Positions 8,337-17,231 of a stretch of 58,066 bases of DNA are shown here, one piece after another (the first letter of the stretch is position 1; each line of letters opens with the position of its first letter). Made by a program: the position numbers and the translations under genes. The DNA comes from CAZDQL01 sp964507325 (GTDB lineage Bacteria; Planctomycetota; UBA1135; GCA-002686595). The notes beneath the pieces were generated by a model, which was given only the letters and a program-made list of their open reading frames with translations, searched no databases and was not told where the DNA came from. The stretch lies in contig CAZDQL010000036.1 in the NCBI GenBank assembly GCA_964507325.1, positions 1 through 58,066 on the forward strand, written 5' to 3'.

Positions 8337-9133
8337 GGGGCGCGGCGAGTCTCTGGTTGGCGGCCGCGGCGTGCTTCGCGGCGCCGGCGTGCTCCGACTC
8401 CCCCACCGCGGACCCTGCGGCGGAGTCCACCGCCGCCGACGCCGCCGCCCGGGTGCAAGCCGCTCTGCCGCGCTTCCGCGACGCCACGCCCCCGACGAAG
8501 TCCGCCCCCGCCATGGCGGAGCCCCGCAAGCTGGCCGGGGCGGGTCGCTCCGACGAGGCGATCCGCTTGCTCGAGGCGCTGGCGCCCCGGGACTCCACCG
8601 GTGAGGCGGCCTTCCTGCTCGGCTCCCTGCACTGTGGGAGGGAGCGTCACGCCCTCGCCCTGCCGTGGCTCGAGCGCGCGCTGGAGCACGGCCCCACCTT
8701 TCCCAAGGCTCGCCAGCTCTTCTACCTCTACGGCCGCTGTCTGCAGGAGACGGGCGATCTGGCGGGAGCGCGAGCGGCGTACGAGGCGGACGCGAGCCTC
8801 TTCCCCGATCAAGCGGACGGTCTGCACCGCTTGGCGCTGCTCGATCTCGAGGAGGGGGACCTCGACCGCTGCGAGACGCGGGCGCGCGCCGCCCTCGAAC
8901 GCTTCGAGCGACCGCGCGACCTGGCGAAGACCCACGCCCTGCTCGCGGACGTGCACCTGGCGCGCGGCGATCGCGCGGCGGCGCGGGCCGCGTTGGAGCG
9001 CTGCGTGCAGGCCTTCCCGCACTACGAGGCCCTCTACAAGCTGTCGCGGGTGTGCGCGCAGCTCGGCGACGAGCCGGCGGCGGCGCACTACCTGGAGGAG
9101 CACCGGCGCTGGCGCGCGCGGGCGGGGCGGTAG
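8333..9133 (+). CDS. TPR-repeat lipoprotein
   Basis: Starting at GTG 8333, which overlaps the upstream TGA, the product has 266 residues, a short hydrophobic leader and a lipobox (FAAPAC). Residues about 70-260 hold tetratricopeptide-like helical pairs (GEAAFLLGSLHCGRE, ARQLFYLYGRCLQETG, LLADVHLARGDRAAA). TPRs are protein-interaction modules. Pairing of a TPR protein with an ASPIC/UnbV propeller is common in this phylum (general knowledge). It ends directly against the convergent GH38-like gene. The GTG start is favoured because it gives a proper leader; longer frames upstream are antisense-like noise. Confidence 0.8.
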   Translation: MRGAASLWLAAAACFAAPACSDSPTADPAAESTAADAAARVQAALPRFRDATPPTKSAPAMAEPRKLAGAGRSDEAIRLLEALAPRDSTGEAAFLLGSLHCGRERHALALPWLERALEHGPTFPKARQLFYLYGRCLQETGDLAGARAAYEADASLFPDQADGLHRLALLDLEEGDLDRCETRARAALERFERPRDLAKTHALLADVHLARGDRAAARAALERCVQAFPHYEALYKLSRVCAQLGDEPAAAHYLEEHRRWRARAGR

Positions 9134-12100
9134 CTAGCGCCTCACGATCTGGAAGTGCGCCACGCCGTAGGGGGCGATCCGTAGCTGGCCCTCGCCGGCC
9201 TCCCGCGCCTCCCCCAAGACGTCGCAGGCGCGCACGTCGAAGTTCGACCCGAGGGCGGCGGCATTCACACCGAGCTCCCCTCCACGCCCTTCCACCTCGC
9301 GCAGGTGGAAGGTCGCGCCGAGGCCCTCCTCCAGCGGTCGCGCGGCGACGAGGATCAGGTCCGGGGAGTCCACCGGGGAGAGGGAACGGCGCTCCCAGAC
9401 CGGCCCTGCGCCGCCCCCGGGAACCACCCTGCCCAGGAGCGGTACCCGCTGCGCCGCGCCGAAGCGCGTCGCCGCGCCGCGGCTGGGGCGGTCCGAGGTG
9501 GTCAAGGCGTAGCTCCAGCGGAACTCCCCCTCCTGGCTGGCGCGGAAGTTGGTCGTCCAGTAGTTGTTCATCACCCACGAGAAGACGTGCGGACGGGGGA
9601 CGCGCGTCTCGCGCTGGAACTTGCCCAGGTTGAGCTCGCCGAACTGCACCAGCGGAATCTCGTCGCTCGACAGGACGGCCTGCGCCCCCTTCCACTGCAC
9701 GGCGGCAAAGCCCTGCATCGTCTGCCAGTCGGAGGCGGCCCCGGGGAGGATGTCCTCGGCGGGAGCGGCGATCCCCCCCAGGGTCTCGTAGAGGATCCGG
9801 CCGTCACTGGGGCCGAAGGGGAAGGCCACGTAGATCCCCTCGGGCTGGAGGACGCGACGCTTCTGGAGGTTGTAGTGCAGCTCGATGCGGTCGCTGGGGT
9901 GGAAGAGGCGCACCTCCCAGCGCGCGCCACCGGGCCCCTCGCAACCGGGGAGCTCGCCGCGCACGAAGAGACTGGACCAGACTGGACCGTCGAGGGCCCC
10001 CTCGATCTCCACCTCCGTCGGCGTGCTGCGACCGTAGTCGTCGAGGTGGAACCCCTCGAGCTGCTCGCGGTTGCCGAGGGTCTCGTGGATCAACTGCCCG
10101 AAGCCCCAGGGGGAGCTCGGGTCCACGTACTGACGACCGCTGTGCCGGTCGACGAGGCTGGCGATGGCCCCGGTCTCGTCGTCGAGTCGCAGCTGGTAGT
10201 GCTCGTTGGAGAGCTCGAGCGCCTGGCGCCGGGGCGCGGACGGCAGCGGTTCCCCCTCCGCAGCGACCTCCACCCGGAAGGAGCGCCACCCGAAGGCGGG
10301 CACCTCCTCCACCCAGATCGCCCAGTAGCTCCCCTCCTCGCGGCTGCGTATGAGCTGCACGGAGAGCTCCCGCCCCCCCTCGTCCAGGATCCGGAAGGGG
10401 CGATCGGCGGGGAGCAGCTCGTGGTCCACGTAGAGCTCGAGCAAGCCGGAGCGCGGGAAGTCGAGGGTGTTCACCACCACCAGCTTCGGCTCCGGCGCCC
10501 GGTTCAGGATCGCCGGCAGGCGGCCCAGGGCGCCCTCCATCAGGAGAGCCGCGCGCTTGACCGCGTCCCAGGCGTAGGCCGCCTTCTCGCGCCACTGCAC
10601 GACGGTGTTCTCGCACAGGGGCTCGCGGATGCTCTCCGCCGCGCCGAAGGTGTGCTCGCCGTAGAAGAGCAGGTCGTCGCGGATCTCGTCCACGTCCGCC
10701 AGGAGCACCGCGGGGGCGTCGATCCCGAGCAGCTCCTCCAGCGCGAGCAACCCCTCGGCCGCGACCAGGAGCCCCTGCACGCCACGCGCGGCGGCGGACT
10801 CACGTGCGGCGGACCCGAAGCCATCGGTCCACCAGTCGGGCCAGGCCTGGCGGCGCACCTCGAGCTCGTCGGCGTGGTTGGCCGCCACGTAGTCCATGAA
10901 GTCGCGCGCGATCGAACAGCGCAGGCGCGGCCAGACGTAGCGTTCGTTCCAGCTCCGCACCAGCTCGCTGGAGGCGGTCGACGGCGGGGAGTTGTCGGTG
11001 TGGTAGCCGGAGTGTTGGATGGCGACGCGGTCGAAGGGGTAGCCGGCGCGCTCGATGCGCGCCAGGTAGCGCATCAGCTCGGGGGCCACCACCTCGACCC
11101 GACCGGTGTGGCTCCCCCAGGAGTTGCCGGTCATGTAGTGGTCGGCGCGGAAGGCGAGCAGCCGGTTGCCGGCGGGGGACTCCCACCAGAAGGGGGTCGC
11201 CACGTCGAAGGGCGCCAACGCCCGGTGGCCGTGCTGCCCCATCGTCAAGTAGTCGATCCCGAGCTCGGCGAAGTGGTCCGCCAGGCACCAGGCGGCGCCG
11301 TTGATGTCGTTCTGCATCCCGGTGGTGACGCGCAGGCCGTGCACCCGGAAGTCGCGCACCGGTTCGAGGAAAGCGGTGAAGCTGGCCTCGTCCATCACCT
11401 CCGACATGTTCAGGAACATGGCGGTGATCTCGATGCGCCCCTCCTCGACGCGGCGGCGCAGGCGCTCGATCTGGCGCTCGGGGCGGCTGGCGAGGTACTC
11501 GCGCACCGCCCAGGAGGCTTCGCAGGTCCAGCGGAAGCGCGCCTCCTCGGGGTAGTCGTCGGTCTGGTCGCAGTAGTCGAGCGCCGTGTCGATGAAGCGC
11601 AGGTGCTCGGGGAGGATCTCGGTCTGGGGGCGCGTGTAGCCGACGTCGGTGTGCACGTGCTGCACGAGGTCGATCGTCCAGGGGCGCACCGGTTCGAGGC
11701 GCGCGGTGAGCGAGTGACGCGCTCCGCTCGCCACGTCCACCTGCACCTCCAGGTCGGTCGGAGCGGCGACGGAAGGGTGGCGCAACTCGATCTGGTTGCC
11801 GCCGAACTCCACGGGGCAGGTGAGGGGTGCGCCGAAGGAGCTGGTGACGCGCGCCTCGGTCGCCTCACCGAGGTGCGTCAGCTCGAGGAGGACGGGGCGG
11901 TAGTCCCCCTCCTCGGAGCGCACCAGGGAGGAGTGCAGGACGAGGCGCGCCTGCTCCTGGACGGGGGTCTGAAAGACGATGAACCAGGCGCGGCTGCCGG
12001 CGCTCTCCCCCACCACCTCCAGGCGCAGGGGCGCGCCCGGGATCAGCTTCTCCCGCGGCACGCGCAGGAACGCGTAGCCCATCAGGTCGCCGAAGCGGTC

Positions 12101-12529
12101 GATCATCGTGGCGCGCAGGCGTAGTTGGGCACCCTCCGGGCCGGCGAGGGTCCAGTCGCGCACGGCCGCGGTCAGCGGATTGCGCAGCTCGAACCACGAC
12201 TCGCCGCCGACGCGCAGCTCGAAGCGGTGCGAGTCGGGGTTCACCTGGAGGGCGAAGAGCCAGATGAAGCTCACGAACTCGCCCTCGAACTCCGCCGGAA
12301 GCGGGGCGGTCTCCCAGGCGATGCTGCGGCGCTCGTCGAGGGAGCGCACCAGGAGACCCTGGGTCACCCCCGGATCAGGGGAGTGGTAGGTGAGCACCTC
12401 CCCGGCGAGGCGGCGTTGGTAGCCGGCGAGGACCGTCTCGGTGGAGGGGCGCTCCTGGAAGGCGAGGCCGGGGAGGGAGAGGATGCAAGCGAGCGCCAAG
12501 GCGCACCCGCGGCGAAGTACCGGTGCCAT
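9134..12529 (-). CDS. Secreted GH38-like alpha-mannosidase-type glycosidase
   Basis: The 1131-residue protein has a signal peptide (residues 1-23). Residues about 285-560 match the GH38 catalytic barrel: HVHTDVGY (291-298) corresponds to the His-x-Asp metal-binding motif, and MQNDING supplies an Asp near 408 in the likely nucleophile region, followed by MGQHGHRAL and FRADHYMTGN. A long N-terminal beta-rich region precedes it. The C-terminal third (about 690-1110) resembles the beta-sandwich domains of GH38 enzymes. It probably acts on mannose-type or related glycans outside the cytoplasm. GH38 as a clan is likely, but the precise substrate is not deducible because the Asp motif differs from classical mannosidases. 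A TACCAT hexamer lies six bases before the ATG. Confidence 0.8.
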   Translation of the reverse strand: MAPVLRRGCALALACILSLPGLAFQERPSTETVLAGYQRRLAGEVLTYHSPDPGVTQGLLVRSLDERRSIAWETAPLPAEFEGEFVSFIWLFALQVNPDSHRFELRVGGESWFELRNPLTAAVRDWTLAGPEGAQLRLRATMIDRFGDLMGYAFLRVPREKLIPGAPLRLEVVGESAGSRAWFIVFQTPVQEQARLVLHSSLVRSEEGDYRPVLLELTHLGEATEARVTSSFGAPLTCPVEFGGNQIELRHPSVAAPTDLEVQVDVASGARHSLTARLEPVRPWTIDLVQHVHTDVGYTRPQTEILPEHLRFIDTALDYCDQTDDYPEEARFRWTCEASWAVREYLASRPERQIERLRRRVEEGRIEITAMFLNMSEVMDEASFTAFLEPVRDFRVHGLRVTTGMQNDINGAAWCLADHFAELGIDYLTMGQHGHRALAPFDVATPFWWESPAGNRLLAFRADHYMTGNSWGSHTGRVEVVAPELMRYLARIERAGYPFDRVAIQHSGYHTDNSPPSTASSELVRSWNERYVWPRLRCSIARDFMDYVAANHADELEVRRQAWPDWWTDGFGSAARESAAARGVQGLLVAAEGLLALEELLGIDAPAVLLADVDEIRDDLLFYGEHTFGAAESIREPLCENTVVQWREKAAYAWDAVKRAALLMEGALGRLPAILNRAPEPKLVVVNTLDFPRSGLLELYVDHELLPADRPFRILDEGGRELSVQLIRSREEGSYWAIWVEEVPAFGWRSFRVEVAAEGEPLPSAPRRQALELSNEHYQLRLDDETGAIASLVDRHSGRQYVDPSSPWGFGQLIHETLGNREQLEGFHLDDYGRSTPTEVEIEGALDGPVWSSLFVRGELPGCEGPGGARWEVRLFHPSDRIELHYNLQKRRVLQPEGIYVAFPFGPSDGRILYETLGGIAAPAEDILPGAASDWQTMQGFAAVQWKGAQAVLSSDEIPLVQFGELNLGKFQRETRVPRPHVFSWVMNNYWTTNFRASQEGEFRWSYALTTSDRPSRGAATRFGAAQRVPLLGRVVPGGGAGPVWERRSLSPVDSPDLILVAARPLEEGLGATFHLREVEGRGGELGVNAAALGSNFDVRACDVLGEAREAGEGQLRIAPYGVAHFQIVRR

Positions 12530-12535
12530 GGACCG

Positions 12536-12541
12536 ATGGTA
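12536..12541 (-). promoter_or_regulatory. -10-like TACCAT, 6 bases before ATG
   Basis: TACCAT-N6-ATG sits directly in front of the GH38-like gene inside the string GGTACCATCGG. The same string recurs at 50890-50899 (minus) upstream of the papain-like peptidase gene, but there about 50 bases from the ATG. Confidence 0.45.
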
Positions 12542-12583
12542 CCGGCCCTCGCGCAGGAGTGCTGGAGGGGGGCGGAAGCCGGG

Positions 12584-13255
12584 TCAGCGCGTCGTGCGCA
12601 TGACCTCTTCGACCGTGACGACGTTGCCGTTCTCGGCCACCGCGGTCAGGTCGACCTCGTACTCGCTGTCGGGGGCCAGGATCGCTGCGGGAACCACGAA
12701 GGAGGTCACGTCTCCGGGGAGGGTCACCTCGAGCAGGAGGTCCTCGCCCTCGACCTCGAGGGTCACCTCTTCGGAGTCGGTCGGTAGCCAGCAGACCGGG
12801 AGGTCGCCATGGCTGTACGTCCCGTCATGGGCCGGCCGGGTGAAGCGGGGGCGGTCGGGCAGATCGTGGGAGAGCCACGCCTCCCCCTGATAGACGTCGC
12901 CGTGTGCCGTGTAGGCGGTCACGCGGTAGGCGCCCTCGGGGAAGGCCGCCAACGCGTTGGCGGGGTCGGACTTGGCCTCGAGCGCGCATTCGTGCACGCC
13001 GATGCCCAGGGGATAGGCGGTGCGCAGACCCATCCGGGTGTTGCCGGCGGGGTCGACGACTTCGAAGCCGAGGAACTCCTCGGCGACCTCCATGGCGATG
13101 ATGACGGCCAGCTCCTGGTCCGTCTCGTTCACCTGCAGGGTGATGCTGAGGTCTTCGAACTCCTGCACGCTCGGTGCGGAGAGGGTGCGGGCGCCGAAGA
13201 CCGAGGTCGCAACCACAGCGAAGGTGGAGGCGATGGCAAGGGTGCGCTTCTTCAT
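12584..13255 (-). CDS. Secreted protein of unknown function
   Basis: The 223 residues begin with a clear signal peptide (MKKRTLAIASTFAVVATSVFGA). The mature part is beta-rich and acidic: residues 30-120 (LSITLQVNETDQELAVII, AYRVTAY) and a C-terminal fibronectin-like portion with EYEVDLTAVAENG. Two Cys are present. I do not recognise a family. The start at 13255 was chosen for the signal peptide; the open frame extends further upstream. It follows the histidine kinase gene on the same strand after a gap of 110 bp and could be a separate unit. Confidence 0.65.
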   Translation of the reverse strand: MKKRTLAIASTFAVVATSVFGARTLSAPSVQEFEDLSITLQVNETDQELAVIIAMEVAEEFLGFEVVDPAGNTRMGLRTAYPLGIGVHECALEAKSDPANALAAFPEGAYRVTAYTAHGDVYQGEAWLSHDLPDRPRFTRPAHDGTYSHGDLPVCWLPTDSEEVTLEVEGEDLLLEVTLPGDVTSFVVPAAILAPDSEYEVDLTAVAENGNVVTVEEVMRTTR

Positions 13256-13365
13256 GATGGGTGGGATGCTGAGTGTTCCAGGCTGAGCCAGGTCGTCGGG
13301 TCTTGGGGCCAAGAGAAACGTACCACCGCTGCCCGAATAGGGAGAGGGCTCCAGGCTGTGTCGGG

Positions 13366-14796
13366 TCAGGCGGCGGGGTTGTCTCCTGTCGTGGGGAAGG
13401 TGAGGGTGGCCGAGAAAACGCCGTCCCGTACCTGCAGGCCGAGGTCCACCCCGGCCAGGACGGCCATTCCGTGTGCGATCGTCAGGCCGAGGCCGTGGCG
13501 CTCCGGGTCGTCGCGGGCCGGGTCGAGGCGCCAAAAGGGCTCGGTCAGGTGGGCCAGGTGCTCAGGGCCCAGGCCCTCGCAGGGGTTCTCGAGGTGCAGC
13601 CGCAGGCCGTCGGGACCGCGCTCGGTGAAGCCGCGCAGGGTCGAGCCCTGCGGGCCGTACTCGACCGCGTTGCGCAGGAGGTTCTGGATCACGCTGGTGA
13701 GTGCCATGCGATTGACTTCGACTTGGACCTCCTCCAGCCGCTCGAGGTCGATCCGTTTGCCGTCGGCTTCGATCTGCTCCTCGAAGGCACCCAATTCCTC
13801 GCGCAACAGGTCGCCGAGGTCGATCGATTCGACCTCCAGGCTCTCGTCGCGCCGACCGAGCTGCGCCATGCGTCGGGTCAGTTCGAGCAGGCGCACCAGG
13901 CGCTCGGAGATGATCTCCACCTGCTCCAGCGCCTGCCGGGTGAAGGCGGTGTCCTCCAGGTCGCCGAGGGCCACCTGGGCCAGGGCGCGCAGCTCGCTGA
14001 TCGGGGTGCGGAACTCGTGGGCGATCGTCGCTCCGAGTCGCTTCTCCCGGCGCAGGGCGGCGTCGACGCGCTCCCGCAGGTCGTTCAGGCCGTCGACCAG
14101 GGGCAGGAGCTCCCGCGGCTCCCCCTGGGAGTCGAAGCGACCTTCGAGGGTCGACACGTCCAACTCCTGCACCCGTCGCCCGAAGGCCCGCAGCGGCGCC
14201 AAGCCGCGGCGTGCCACCAGCAGGGAGACGACGGCCGCGGTGCAGAGGATCAGGAGACCTCCGGCGAAGAGCCCCGTCAGCAGCACCCCCTGGGCCTGGT
14301 CCAGCTGGGTGCGCTCCCAGGTCAGGGTCAGGAGGATCTCCCTGGGCTTCACGGTGCGGTTCCGGTTCCACAGGGAGCGCTCGATGTTCGCCACCCGCAC
14401 GCGCGTCTTGAAGACGCGTGCGCGGACGCCGTCGGCGACGAGGTCGTCAGAGAAGTGGCGCTCCCCCAGGACGCCGTCGAACGGCTCCAGGTCGCCCCCC
14501 TCCAACTCGGGGGAGCGGTAGACGCAGAGCCCGTCGTCGCGCCAGAGCTGGAGGTACTCCCGGGCGTCGCCGGGTGGGGGCGGGATCGCTCCGACCGCCT
14601 TGCGGTCGATCGTCACCACGCTCAGCTCCTGCTCGACGAAGCCCAGGTAGGCCTCCGCCCGCGCGACCAACCCGTCGTCGAACTGCCCCGTCAGGACGCG
14701 CGCGCCGACCTGGTAGCCGAGCAGGATCGCCAAGCCCAGGGCCAAGAGCTGCCCCAGCGCGACCCCGACGCTGATCCTCAGTCCGAGGGACTTCAC
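13366..14796 (-). CDS. Membrane sensor histidine kinase
   Basis: The 476-residue protein has TM1 at about 8-30 and TM2 at about 169-195, enclosing a periplasmic sensor of about 135 residues. A HAMP-like linker follows. The dimerisation/phosphoacceptor site is IAHEFRTPISEL with His260. The catalytic domain has the N box (QNLLRNAVEYG) and the G box (HGLGLTIAHG), so the key motifs are intact. The gene start overlaps the stop of the response regulator by four bases (ATGA). It should phosphorylate that regulator. The sensor domain matches no ligand-binding family I can name. Confidence 0.92.
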   Translation of the reverse strand: MKSLGLRISVGVALGQLLALGLAILLGYQVGARVLTGQFDDGLVARAEAYLGFVEQELSVVTIDRKAVGAIPPPPGDAREYLQLWRDDGLCVYRSPELEGGDLEPFDGVLGERHFSDDLVADGVRARVFKTRVRVANIERSLWNRNRTVKPREILLTLTWERTQLDQAQGVLLTGLFAGGLLILCTAAVVSLLVARRGLAPLRAFGRRVQELDVSTLEGRFDSQGEPRELLPLVDGLNDLRERVDAALRREKRLGATIAHEFRTPISELRALAQVALGDLEDTAFTRQALEQVEIISERLVRLLELTRRMAQLGRRDESLEVESIDLGDLLREELGAFEEQIEADGKRIDLERLEEVQVEVNRMALTSVIQNLLRNAVEYGPQGSTLRGFTERGPDGLRLHLENPCEGLGPEHLAHLTEPFWRLDPARDDPERHGLGLTIAHGMAVLAGVDLGLQVRDGVFSATLTFPTTGDNPAA

Positions 14797-15467
14797 GACT
14801 CCGTCCCGAGCACGTACCCGACCCCCCGCCGGGTGCGGACCAGTCCCTCGGCACCGTGCTCGGCGAGCTTGGAGCGCAGGGCGCAGATGGCGCGGTCGAC
14901 CGCGTTGCTCGAGGGCAGGTTGGTGGTGCCGTAGATATGGTCCTCGATGTCGATGCGCGTGACCGGTCGCCCCTGGCGGTAGGCGAGGTACTCGAGCAGG
15001 GAGTACTCGCGGTTGGTGAGCTCGACCCGGCGCTCGTCGACGAAGACCTCGCGCGTGGTGGTGTCCAGCCGCAGGGGGCCGACGGTCAGGGAGGGGTCCT
15101 TCTCGCGGTACTTGCGCCGGGCGAGGGCCTGCACCCGCGCCACCAGCTCCTCGAACTCGAAGGGCTTGACCAGGTAGTCGTCCGCCCCCGCCTGCAACCC
15201 CGCCACCCGCTGGTCGACCCCGTCCCGGGCGGTCAGGATCAGGACGTGCAGCTCGGAGCCCGCCGCGCGCAGCTCGCGCAGCACCGTCATGCCGTCCATC
15301 GACGGCAGCATCAGGTCCAGGATCAGGACGTCGTAAGGGTTGTTCTTGGCCAGCGACAACCCCTCGGCTCCGTCCACGACCACGTCGATGGCGATCCCCA
15401 TACGGGAGAAACCCCGCTTGATCGCCTCTCCCAGGGGGATGGAGTCTTCGACGAGGAGGACACGCAT
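14793..15467 (-). CDS. OmpR/PhoB-family response regulator
   Basis: The 224 residues comprise a receiver domain (acidic pocket VEDS, phosphoacceptor Asp51 in LILDLMLP, Thr79 in LILTA, Lys101 in LVKPFE) and a winged-helix DNA-binding domain (about 128-222) with TNREYSLLEYLAYRQG and RRGVGYVL. It is the first gene of a two-gene unit with the histidine kinase. The TAGACT hexamer nine bases before the ATG may be its promoter. Its targets are unknown; the next genes on either side are secreted proteins. Confidence 0.94.
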   Translation of the reverse strand: MRVLLVEDSIPLGEAIKRGFSRMGIAIDVVVDGAEGLSLAKNNPYDVLILDLMLPSMDGMTVLRELRAAGSELHVLILTARDGVDQRVAGLQAGADDYLVKPFEFEELVARVQALARRKYREKDPSLTVGPLRLDTTTREVFVDERRVELTNREYSLLEYLAYRQGRPVTRIDIEDHIYGTTNLPSSNAVDRAICALRSKLAEHGAEGLVRTRRGVGYVLGTES

Positions 15468-15476
15468 GACGCTTGG

Positions 15477-15482
15477 AGTCTA
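15477..15482 (-). promoter_or_regulatory. -10-like TAGACT, 9 bases before ATG
   Basis: TAGACT-N9-ATG precedes the response regulator gene. It predicts a leader of only a few bases. Confidence 0.35.
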
Positions 15483-15637
15483 TCCCGGGGACGGGTTCGA
15501 CCCTCCCGGCACGACCAGGCTATCCCGCTCCCGCGAGGGTCAGATGACGGCTGGATGACGACGCCCCCCCGCCCTGGCGAGCGCGATCTACAATTGGGAG
15601 GACTTACCGGATCCACAACCCTCGACCAGACCGTGCG

Positions 15638-17224
15638 ATGAAGCCCCTCACGCTCTCTGCCATGTGCCTCTGCCTGGCCGCGACGAGCCAGGCGCAGAGC
15701 CTCGAATACACCTTCCAGGGGGACTCGGCATGGGATCGCTTGGGTCACAGCGTCGCCGGCCCGGGCGACCTCAACGGCGACGGCATCCCCGATATGCTGG
15801 TCGGCTCGCCGGGGGACGGCAGTCGTCAGGTGCGCGCCTTCGACGGTGCCACGGGGGGCTTCCTTTGGGCCTTGAATGGGCAGAGCGCCGGTGACGGCTT
15901 CGGCGACGTCATCGACGCGGTGGGTGACGTGGATTTCGACTCCGTCGGCGACTTCGTGGTCGGCGCACCGGGCGGAGGCTACGCGCGGCTCTACTCCGGA
16001 GCGAGCCAGACCCAGATCCACCAGTGGAACATCCCGGTCATGCGCGTCTCGGGGGTGGGGGACGTCGACCAGGACGGCTACGGGGACGTGGCGATCACCG
16101 GCGGCGGACACCTGCGCATCTACTCGGGGACGACCCAGGGCCTGATCCACGACATCGTGGGCCCCACCAGCAGCTTCGGCATGACCCTGGACGGCGCCGG
16201 CGACTGCAACGGGGACGGCGCGGCGGACGTCATCGTCGGCGACATCTGGCAGTACACCGGGAACGAGAACGGGGACGCCTGGGTCTACTCGGGGGCGGAC
16301 GGCACCGAGCTGCACCACTGGGCGGGTGGCGACCACTTCCACTGGTACGGGTCCGCCGTGGCGGGGATCGGGGACGTGAACGGCGACGGGAAGGACGACG
16401 TCTGCGTGGCGGCGGCGATCGAGTACCTCTTCAGCTGGGACCCCCCCTACCTGCACGTCTACTCGGGGGCGGACGGCAGCCTGATCCACGACCTCGAGGT
16501 GACCGAGAACGTGGGGCTCTCCACCGCCTCGCTCTGTCGCGCCGGGGACTACGACGGGGACGGAGTGGAGGACTTCCTGGCCGGCTACTGGGGCGCCTGG
16601 GTCGATGGCTACCTCGAGCTCTTCTCCGGCGCGACCGGCTCACGGATCTTCGCTGAACCGGTGGGCGACGTCTCCGGTCAGAGCCTGGAGCAGATCGGCG
16701 ACCTCGACGGCGATGGGTTCTCGGAGGTGCTCTTCGGCGCTGAGTACGCGAGCCCCAACGGCCAGTACTCCGGAGAGGCCTACGCCTACGACTTGAAGTG
16801 CGATGCGCCGGTGAACTACTGCGTCGGCGCGCCGAACTCCGCCGGCCCGGGGGCGACGATCTCCTACACGGGGTCGGTCAGCATCCCCCAGAACAACCTC
16901 ACCCTGACCGCCTCGGGGGTGGTGCCCAGCCACGCCGGCATCTTCTTCTACGGACCGGAGGCGATCCAGGTCCCGCTGGGACACGGCTACCGCTGCGTGG
17001 GGGACGGCGGCGTGGGGATCTTCCGGCTCCTGCCCGCCGTGGTCACCAATGGAGTGGGCGAGGTGTCGAGGCCCTTGGACTTCACCCAACCCCCGCTGGG
17101 ATCGGGAGCCGGCCAGGTGACCGCGGGCTCGACCTGGTACTTCCAGTTCTGGTACCGCGACATCCCGGCGGGTCCCCCGGGGTACAACCTCACCGATGGG
17201 TTGGCGGTGACCTTCTGTCCGTGA
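15638..17224 (+). CDS. Secreted FG-GAP repeat protein with conserved C-terminal YC-NS domain
   Basis: The 528 residues start with a signal peptide (about 1-19, ending SQAQS). Seven or so FG-GAP blades follow, with integrin-type Ca loops (DLNGDGIPD, DVDQDGYGD, DCNGDGAAD, DVNGDGKDD, DLDGDGFSE). From about residue 388 a separate domain begins with NYCVGAPNSAGPGA and ends TWYFQFWYRD / NLTDGLAVTFCP. It is related to the C-terminal domains of three other secreted proteins here. It probably forms a secreted or surface propeller. TACAAT at about 15588, with GGGAGG shortly after, may be a promoter and ribosome site. It is convergent with the next gene, 7 bp apart. Confidence 0.85.
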   Translation: MKPLTLSAMCLCLAATSQAQSLEYTFQGDSAWDRLGHSVAGPGDLNGDGIPDMLVGSPGDGSRQVRAFDGATGGFLWALNGQSAGDGFGDVIDAVGDVDFDSVGDFVVGAPGGGYARLYSGASQTQIHQWNIPVMRVSGVGDVDQDGYGDVAITGGGHLRIYSGTTQGLIHDIVGPTSSFGMTLDGAGDCNGDGAADVIVGDIWQYTGNENGDAWVYSGADGTELHHWAGGDHFHWYGSAVAGIGDVNGDGKDDVCVAAAIEYLFSWDPPYLHVYSGADGSLIHDLEVTENVGLSTASLCRAGDYDGDGVEDFLAGYWGAWVDGYLELFSGATGSRIFAEPVGDVSGQSLEQIGDLDGDGFSEVLFGAEYASPNGQYSGEAYAYDLKCDAPVNYCVGAPNSAGPGATISYTGSVSIPQNNLTLTASGVVPSHAGIFFYGPEAIQVPLGHGYRCVGDGGVGIFRLLPAVVTNGVGEVSRPLDFTQPPLGSGAGQVTAGSTWYFQFWYRDIPAGPPGYNLTDGLAVTFCP

Positions 17225-17231
17225 CAGGCGG

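Noticed and set aside
3495..9695. 2066-residue open frame on the minus strand
   Set aside because: Only the last 495 codons are a real gene (MBL nuclease). The rest is antisense to three clear plus-strand genes and has the Pro/Arg/Gly-rich composition of a GC-rich shadow frame.
9305..12124. 939-residue plus-strand open frame
   Set aside because: It is antisense to the GH38-like gene, has no recognisable domain, and shows His/Gln/Gly bias typical of a shadow frame.
15470..15505. tRNA T-arm-like string GGGTTCGACCC
   Set aside because: Neither strand gives an acceptor stem, D-arm or anticodon arm around it. It is upstream DNA of the response regulator.
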